NCBI RefSeq assembly: GCF_030253575.1
Contig: NC_080569.1
Location: 18,222,001-18,286,000 of the forward strand
DNA from: Rhododendron vialii
Lineage: Eukaryota; Streptophyta; Magnoliopsida; Ericales; Ericaceae
Length of the DNA: 64,000 nucleotides
Direction of reading: 5' to 3'
The notes under the pieces were generated by a model. It was not told the origin of the DNA. It ran no database searches and saw only the letters and a list, made by a program, of their open reading frames with translations. Positions 57,925 to 64,000 of this stretch are shown in pieces (the first letter of the stretch is position 1; each line of letters starts with the position of its first letter). Made by a program: the position numbers and the translations under genes.

Positions 57925-58880
57925 ATGTCGGAGGATCCCAAAAATGCTTCCGTTGGTACGAAGAATGAGTTGAGTTGTGTTGGGTCTCTGGATATTTGCC
58001 ACATTAAGTTGGATGGTTCCAACTATTTACTTTGGTCTCGCACCTTTACTTTGGCTATTACTGCCCGTGGCTTGTTGCACTTCATCACAGGCCCTGCTCA
58101 AAAACCAACAACTCCTGGACCAAAACTTGAGACATGGACTTGGCAGAATGCTTTAACCATGACTTGGCTATTTAACTCTATGATTCCTACCATTCGCCAT
58201 ACCTTTTTGCTTCTGGACACACCTTATACGATTTGGCTTGCTGTAACCCAAACCTATTCCCAAAAAGGTAATGATCCTTAGGCTTTTGAGTTAAGAAAGA
58301 AACTCTGCAAGTTAGATCAATACAATCGATCGCTTGCTGAGTATTATGCTGAATTGAATAGAGTGTGATTATTATCAAGGATTTCAAGCTGTTTGTACTA
58401 CTGATGCAACTACTTTCCAACATATGGTTGACAAGGAGGTCATCTATGACATTCTTGCTTGCCTTGATATGGAATATGACCTAATTCGTGTGCAAGTGTT
58501 GGGCCGTATTCCTTTTCCCAATCTAAGAGAGGCCTATGCATGCGTTCAACAGGAGGAGAGTAGACGGAGTGTGATGGTCCATCCTCCAATTCCGGATCGC
58601 TCTGCCTTGATTGCCATTCCCACTCCACGGGATGGTAAGTTTACCTAGGGTCAACTTGGTGATAAAAGTAGCTCTATTGATAAAGAATTGCTCCGGTGTG
58701 ATTATTGCAACAAAACCAAGAATATGAGGGAATTTTGTTGGAAGTTACATGGTCGCCCATCTCATGCACATGTTTCGGAGTCTACTGTTGACATGTTGCC
58801 TGACCGTATTGGTGCTCGTTTGCAAGCTCCCGTGCCTAATACTTCCCAAAGTGGTGGTACTCTTTCTCAGGGGGAGTTAT
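57925..58880 (+). pseudogene. Copia gag, broken
   Basis: ATG 57925 opens MSEDPKNASVGTKNELSCVG, then the gag core ICHIKLDGSNYLLWSRTFTL, up to a stop near 58279. It continues with frameshifts (LRKKLCKLDQYNRSLAEYYA; DILACLDMEYDLIRVQVLGR). A CCHC-type region follows: CDYCNKTKNMREFCWKLHGRP at 58696-58758. Stops near 58279, 58366 and 58648 inactivate it. Confidence 0.85.
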
Positions 58881-60200
58881 AAACTCTCAGGCGCCTAATG
58901 GCTAGGCCATCTTCCACAGCTTCTACTTCCACTACATCCTCGTACTTTGCTCACACAGGTATCCCAGCTAGTGCATCTATTGCTTCCTCCTCTCTTCCTT
59001 GGATAATAAATTCTAGTGCCACAGATCATATGACAGGTTGTTCATCCTTTTTTTTACTCCTACTCTACGTATTCTAGTAAGGATAAGCTTAGAGTAGCTG
59101 ATGATTCCCTATCTGCTATTTCAGGAAAAGGTTTCATTCGTTACTCTCCAACCATTTCTCTTTCGTCTGTTTTCCATATTCCAAATTTTTCTACTAACAT
59201 TCTCTCTGTTATTAGTCTTACCCATTCCTTGAATTGCTCCATGACTTTATTTCCTACACATTATGTCTTTCAAGAGCTGGATAAGGGGAGAATGATCGGT
59301 AGTGGTAAAGCCTATGGTGGTCTATATTTTTTGGAGCCTACACCCCGTCCATCTTTATTGCATTAGTGACATCATAGATTGGGTCACCCATCTTTTGGGA
59401 TTTTAGAAAAACTTTTTCCTACCTTAACTAAGCGATGTACTAGGAGTCGGTTTTGAAGCTAGTGAGTTGGCTAAACATAAACGCTCTTCTTATGCTCCTA
59501 TTAATCAAAGAAGTGCTTCTCCATTTATGGTTATCCATTCTGATGTTTGGGGTCCTTCCCATGTTACTTCTATTTCTGGTTATCGATGGTTTGTCACTTT
59601 TATTAGCTGTTATTCTCGTGTCACTTTGGTGTATTTACTTCGGTCCAAAAAATAAAGTTTTTTTATGCTTTAAATATATTCATCAGATGGTTCGTACTCA
59701 ATTTGACACTAACATTAAAATCCTTCATAGTGATAATGGGACTAAGTACCTTGATGGGCATTTTCGGGCATATCTTAGTGAGTATGGCATTCTTTTTTAA
59801 ATGACTTGTGTTGGCACTCCACAGCAGAATAGGGTTGCTGAAAGCAAAAATCGACACCTTCCTGAGGTAGCCCGTTATCTCTTGTTCACCATGAATGTCC
59901 CAAAATTTTATTGGGGTGAAGCTGTTCTTACTGCAGCTTATCTTATCAATCGCATGTCATTCAGTGTTCTTCAGTTTAAAATTCCTCTTGAGTTTCTCCC
60001 TCGTAGGTCTTTGGTCTCTTCTCTTCCACCCAAATTTTTTGGTTGCGTGTGTTTTGTCAATACTCCTAAACATCCTGGTGGCTAAGTTAGATCCCAAGGC
60101 TTGTAAATGCATTTTCCTTGGCTATTCCCCTACCCAAAAAGGATATAAATGTTATGACCCTCACTCCCGTAAACATTTTATTTCTATGGATGTCACTTTT
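58881..60200 (+). pseudogene. Copia protease and integrase, broken
   Basis: Protease remnant: SLPWIINSSATDHMTG near 59000-59040, where the expected D-S-G active site reads N-S-S. A GAG_pre-integrase-like HHCC stretch around 59300-59420 is frame-broken. Integrase core: SPFMVIHSDVWGPS with the first Asp (about 59520-59560), HSDNGTKYLDGHF with the second (about 59728), and GTPQQNRVAESKNRHLPEVA with the Glu (about 59810-59870). Frames shift between these. Confidence 0.85.
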
Positions 60201-61610
60201 TGAGAAACAACTTCCTTTTACCCTCTCTCCCATACATCTCTTTAGGGGAGAATAATATGGCAGAAGAGGAAGAGATGTTGACATCCCATAATCAAGAGTC
60301 ATGGTCTTACTTTCCAATACCTTGTTATGGTGAGGGGGAGAAGGAAAACTCTAGAGAAGAACCTATATCTAAAGAAAGAGCAGAACATGACATGATTGGT
60401 CTAGATGTTGACGATGATAGGCTTTACCCACATAGGTTGCCTAACTTGCAGAAGTTTTCTCAACTGAAAAGGGACAGCCTGCTTGTGGCCCTGTGCGATG
60501 CCACCTTGCCAATCAATATCACCTCTCCAGCTCCAATTCAAGCTTCTGATCCTTCGGCTGACTCATCTAGTAATGAACCATCCCTTCTTGTTTCTAATGA
60601 ACTTGATGCTCCTGTTGCTTTTAGAAAAGGAGTTAGAACATGTACTCAACATCCCATCTCACAGTTTGTTTCATATGATTGTTTATCCCATTCGTATCGT
60701 ACATTTGTTTCCCCTCTCTTCCATATCTATCCCACAGAGTTGGAAGGAAGCACTCATAATACCTAAGTGGAAAGAAGTTATGGTAGAGGAGATGATAGCT
60801 TTGAAAAGGAACGGCACTTGGGAACTAGTGTCTCCTCCGGAGGGAAAGAAATCAGTGGGTTGTAAATGGGTGTTCACAGTAAAACATAAAGCAGATGGAA
60901 CGGTTGAGACATCCAAGGCAAGATTTGTTGCCAAGGGCTTTACTCAGACATATAGTATCGAATATGAGGAAACCTTTGCTCCGGTAGCAAAGATGAACTC
61001 TATTCGGACTTTGCTCTCTTGTGCTGCTATTTTGAATTGGCCCCTTCAACAATTTGATGTAAAAAAATGCATTTCTTCATGGTGACTTAGAAGTAGTGTA
61101 CATAGATATACCACCAGGTTTCTCTTCAGGTGTGTAAATTGAGAAAGACTCTCTATGGATTAAAGCAGTTACATAGAGCTTGGTTTGACAGATTTCTCAA
61201 AGCTATGTTGAGATTTGAATACAGAGTCATGCAAATCATACTATGTTCATCAAGGGAGGTAATGATAAGATTGCTATTCTTATTGTCTATGTGGATGACA
61301 TAATCATGATAGGCAATGATGTTGATGAAATACTCAGTGTTAAAGCTCGTCTTGCTCAAGAGTTCGAGATTAAAGACTTGGGATCCTTAAGATACTTTCT
61401 TGGGATGGAGGTGGCCCGATCTGATAAAGGCCTTTTTATCTCCCAAAGGAAGTATATTCTTGATCTTTTGGAAGAAACAGTTATGTTGGGATGCAAATCT
61501 ATAGACTCTCCTATTGAGGCGAATCATCATCTTAGTGGAGATGTTGGAGAGCATACAGATAAAGAGAGATATCAAAGACTTGTGGATCGTCTAAGAAGCA
61601 GTCAGTGGTA
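60201..61610 (+). pseudogene. Copia reverse transcriptase, broken
   Basis: 60766-61085 reads MIALKRNGTWELVSPPEGKK, VGCKWVFTVKHKADGTVETS, then LQQFDVKK and a frame break. 61243-61600 reads IAILIVYVDDIIMIGNDVDE with the catalytic YVDD box, then FEIKDLGSLRYFLGMEV. The frame ends near 61600, where several tens of codons before RNase H are missing. Frameshifts also lie near 61065 and 61130-61240. Confidence 0.88.
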
Positions 61611-62143
61611 GCTAGATCGAGTGCAGAAGCTGAATATAGGGCTATGGCTCATGGCGTGTGTGAGCTTTTGTGGCTCTAAACCTTGTTGAAGGATTTGAGA
61701 ATCTCTGATGGTGGTCCTATGAATGCTTTATTGTGATAACAAAGCAACTATAAATATTGCTCATAATCTTGTGCAACATGATAGAACGAAACATATAGAA
61801 ATTGATCAGCATTTCATAAAGGAGAAGCTGAGCAAGGGTTTGATATGCATTAGGGCTGTCCACGGATCGGGTTTGGTCGGGGTCGGGGTCGGGTTGGACT
61901 CGACCCGATTTTTGTCGGATTGTTAAAAGGGTCACCCGAGCCCGACCGAAACCCTAGTCGGGTTCAAACCGAACAGAGTGTTGATTGGTTCGGTCGGGTT
62001 GTAAATCAAAAACACAAATTCACAGTAAAGTCCCACAAATCACAGATCTAGAGTAAACTATCGCAAAATCACGAATTTTCGTTTACAAAATCACATCACA
62101 ACTGAGAAATCACAAATTTTCATTTACAAAATCACATCACAGC

Positions 62144-62181
<38 letters not shown>

Positions 62182-62810
62182 ACAAGATCTAGAGCAATTT
62201 CAATACAAGAATCTGGAGGGATTTTCCACGGGCAAAGAGTTCGTCCGTCCCGGCGAACTCTTTGATCTCTCAGGACCTTCTCTAGCTGCTTGTTGGCCAT
62301 GATGATTCCAATTGTTCCTCGCCCAAGTACCCACATTCGAGGTCAGAGAGAGAGAGAGGTGATCGATTTGGGGGAGAAGGAGGTGTGATCGATATGGAGA
62401 CAGAGGCGTGATCGATTTGGAGGTGGAGGAGGCGTCGTGACTCGCGAGGACTGGAGCCTGGAGTAACGTGGAACTGGACGGGTAGGGATTTATTATGATG
62501 TATATATATTTGTCGGTCGGGTCGAGTTGGTAGAAAAATTATTAGGTGAGCCCGACACCCGACCGACAACAGGGAAAATTTCAAATTTCAGATCCAAATC
62601 CGACTCGAACACCTGATCAAAACCGTCCGTTGCCTTCATTTTTCGGTCGGGCCGGATCGGGTTGTCGGGTGGATCGGATCGATGGACAGCCCTAATATGT
62701 ATGCCGTTTGTAAGGTCTGTGGACCGGTTAGCTGATATATTTACGAAGGGGCATAGTAGTAAGATCTTTCACCCCATTGTGTTCAAGTTGAGCTTGATAG
62801 ATATTTTTGC
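61601..62810 (+). pseudogene. Copia RNase H, split by a MITE
   Basis: ARSSAEAEYRAMAHGVCELL (61607-61670, frame-broken), then LYCDNKATINIAHNLVQHDR and HIEIDQHFIKEKL up to 61850. After the MITE it resumes with FVRSVDRLADIFTKGHSSKI and runs to the element's end. Confidence 0.8.
61851..62694. mobile_element. 844-bp hAT-type MITE in Copia RNase H
   Basis: The ends are TAGGGCTGTCCACGGATCGG and, reverse-complemented, TAGGGCTGTCCATCGATCCG. Flanks are ATATGCAT (61843-61850) and ATATGTAT (62695-62702). Arms are rich in GGTCGGGTCGGG words; a GA microsatellite lies at 62148-62177. No transposase was seen. Confidence 0.88.
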
Positions 62811-62812
62811 AC

Positions 62813-62827
62813 CAACTTGAGGGGGAG
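62813..62827 (+). other. Polypurine tract of the Copia element
   Basis: CTTGAGGGGGAG immediately precedes the 3' LTR. Confidence 0.75.
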
Positions 62828-62960
62828 TGTTAGGTTAGGGTTCACTTTGTTACGTATTTGTTACTTAGGGGTATATTTGTACTTTTACTCGTCCATATAA
62901 ATACAATGTGTGAGAGACAGAAACCCAATTTTGGGTTCTTCTTTTTCCCCAAAATCCATA
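62828..62960 (+). repeat. 3' LTR of the Copia element
   Basis: 133 bp, starting TGTTAGGTTAGGGTTC and ending AAAATCCATA, followed by ACTAC. Confidence 0.9.
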
Positions 62961-62965
62961 ACTAC

Positions 62966-63245
62966 CTCTGCTCGGCTATCGCGCCGTGCAACGTAACACC
63001 CTAACTTCATTCCTGTCCCTTGGTCGGCCTTTCACACTCTCCCATGGTGCTATCATGTTACCAGGTGTCCAACTCTTACACATCCTTTTGCGATGTTCCC
63101 GAGCTGCCACATATCTCACAAGTGGTCGGGGTCATCCTCTACTAGCACCCCCATGTGGCGCTTCTTGTATCCTTTCTCACATCGCACGTGCTTGGGTGTG
63201 ATTTCCCTAGCTTGGGGAAAACCCCACTACACTTATCTATTCAAT
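62966..63245. other. Unrecognised flank of the Copia element
   Basis: It is continuous with 57076-57292 before the Copia insertion. It is GC-richer than its surroundings. No coding similarity was seen. Confidence 0.35.
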
Positions 63246-64000
63246 TCTAAATTAATATGAACATAGAATTGACAATAGTTGCATGGTCTAGTGCAAAGTT
63301 TTCAGAAGCGAAAGCACAAGGCGAGGCGTACGCCCCGAGACAATGAGGCGTAAGCCTTTTGATTTTTATTTTTTAAATAATTCAATTAATAAAATAACTT
63401 TAAAATACAAAAAATGTGCATTTCATAAAAGATAGATTAATACAAAAAGATAGCATAAAGTAGATTATCAGTTAATGACTTATTATTACCTTATCAGTTA
63501 ATAGCTAATTGAGAAATCCTATAACATCACTTTATTAGTTATTAAATTTTTATCTTATTAACTTATCACTTTATTAGTTATTTAACAGAGCACATCAGTT
63601 CGTCAATTAGTAAAGGAAAACAAAGCACAATTGTAGATGATGATCAACTTTAACAAGGCAGCAGGGGGGGGGGGGGGGGGGGGGGGGTGTGTTGAATTAC
63701 AAAATTTCCAAAATTAGATTAGGAAAATTTCTTGCCCTGAGGCGTTTTGGCATTGCCTCACCGCCTAAGGAAATTAGGCGACTGCCTTTGTGGTTAACCA
63801 CCTAAATTTTCACACCCTGAGGCGTTTTGGCATTGCCTCACCGCCCCAATACCTCGAGGCAAGCCCAAAAAACACCTTTGAAAACATTGGATTCTAGTGC
63901 AAAAGCCCGAATATAAAGCCATGGCTCACACGACATGTGAACTTGTATGGGTGCACTATTTTCTTGAGGAGATAGGATTCAGTGTGCAATTGTCTAAGAA
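63246..64000 (+). pseudogene. RNase H fragment of a second Copia element, split by a MITE
   Basis: The left piece (63270-63297) reads TIVAWSSAK. The right piece (63893-64000) reads SSAKA, then after a one-base shift EYKAMAHTTCELVWVHYFLE. These match the Copia RNase H motif SSAEAEYRAMA also seen at 61607. It runs off the window. Confidence 0.75.
63298..63892. mobile_element. GCCTC-rich MITE
   Basis: TCTAGTGCAAA flanks it (63287-63297 and 63893-63903). Its ends contain inverted AGGCGAGGCG/CGCCTCA words and GTTTTC/GAAAAC. Inside there is a duplicated block CCTGAGGCGTTTTGGCATTG (63738 and 63816) and a G run (63666-63687). The 11-bp duplication is unusual. A fragment of the same family lies at 56826-56935. 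Confidence 0.7.

Larger units (their letters stand above)
57293..62960 (+). mobile_element. Copia LTR retrotransposon, decayed
   Basis: Short LTRs (132 and 133 bp) are flanked by ACTAC (57288-57292 and 62961-62965). A tRNA-Met-type primer site, gag, protease, integrase, RT and RNase H follow in Copia order, then a polypurine tract. One LTR end is mutated in each copy (TG to TA at 57293; CA to TA at 62959). A MITE (61851-62694) lies in RNase H, and the RT-RNase H link is deleted. Confidence 0.92.

Noticed and set aside
62124..62584. Minus-strand frames in the Copia-resident MITE
   Set aside because: No recognisable domain; lies between hAT-type ends and includes a GA microsatellite. A captured gene fragment cannot be excluded but is not supported.

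Overview
The window is nuclear DNA of a flowering plant. It has spliced genes with GT-AG introns, a chloroplast-type IMPL1 gene, a phloem-lectin (PP2-A1-like) gene, and a dense load of plant transposons (Tat-type Gypsy, Copia, L1-type LINEs, MULE, hAT, MITEs). I cannot name the species; a eudicot is a weak inference. I see no tRNA, rRNA or CRISPR.

Only two ordinary host genes can be supported. IMPL1 (4332-10887, +, 10 exons, 387 residues) is a plastid inositol-monophosphatase-family enzyme. A PP2-A1-like phloem lectin gene (38090-40566, -, 3 exons, 254 residues) has a GC-AG first intron, and a MULE sits just upstream of its start codon. Possible exons of an unrecognised minus-strand gene lie at 48643-49265.

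Layout. 1-2990: a CTG-rich LINE 3' end inserted into an older, opposite LINE. 4332-10887: IMPL1, with a LINE tail in intron 1. 11034-36716: a four-level nest. A short hAT-like element (8-bp duplication TTTTCACA) holds a 25.1-kb Tat-type retrotransposon (11271-36400, 816-bp LTRs, duplication GAGAG). That element holds a solo LTR (15067-16175, duplication GGTGT) and a second, younger Tat element in reverse orientation (18377-30981). 38090-45730: the PP2 gene and a 5.1-kb MULE (40596-45696, 9-bp duplication TGCGTGGAG) encoding an apparently intact 883-residue transposase with SWIM and OTU-protease domains. 46115-53847: LINE and MITE insertions, several with perfect target duplications. 54040-56575: a decayed hAT transposase split by a LINE. 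57293-62960: a decayed Copia element (duplication ACTAC) carrying a hAT-type MITE. 63246-64000: a second Copia RNase H fragment, also split by a MITE.

The most interesting content is in the Tat elements. Each carries, between integrase and 3' LTR, a multi-exon gene on the strand opposite to its gag-pol. The older element has a broken gene resembling the 'putative gypsy type transposon' family. The younger one has an intact five-exon, 871-residue plant-mobile-domain (PMD) plus coiled-coil gene (19940-22893), although its own gag-pol is full of stops and frameshifts. The younger element is also strongly enriched for the palindrome AGGCCT.
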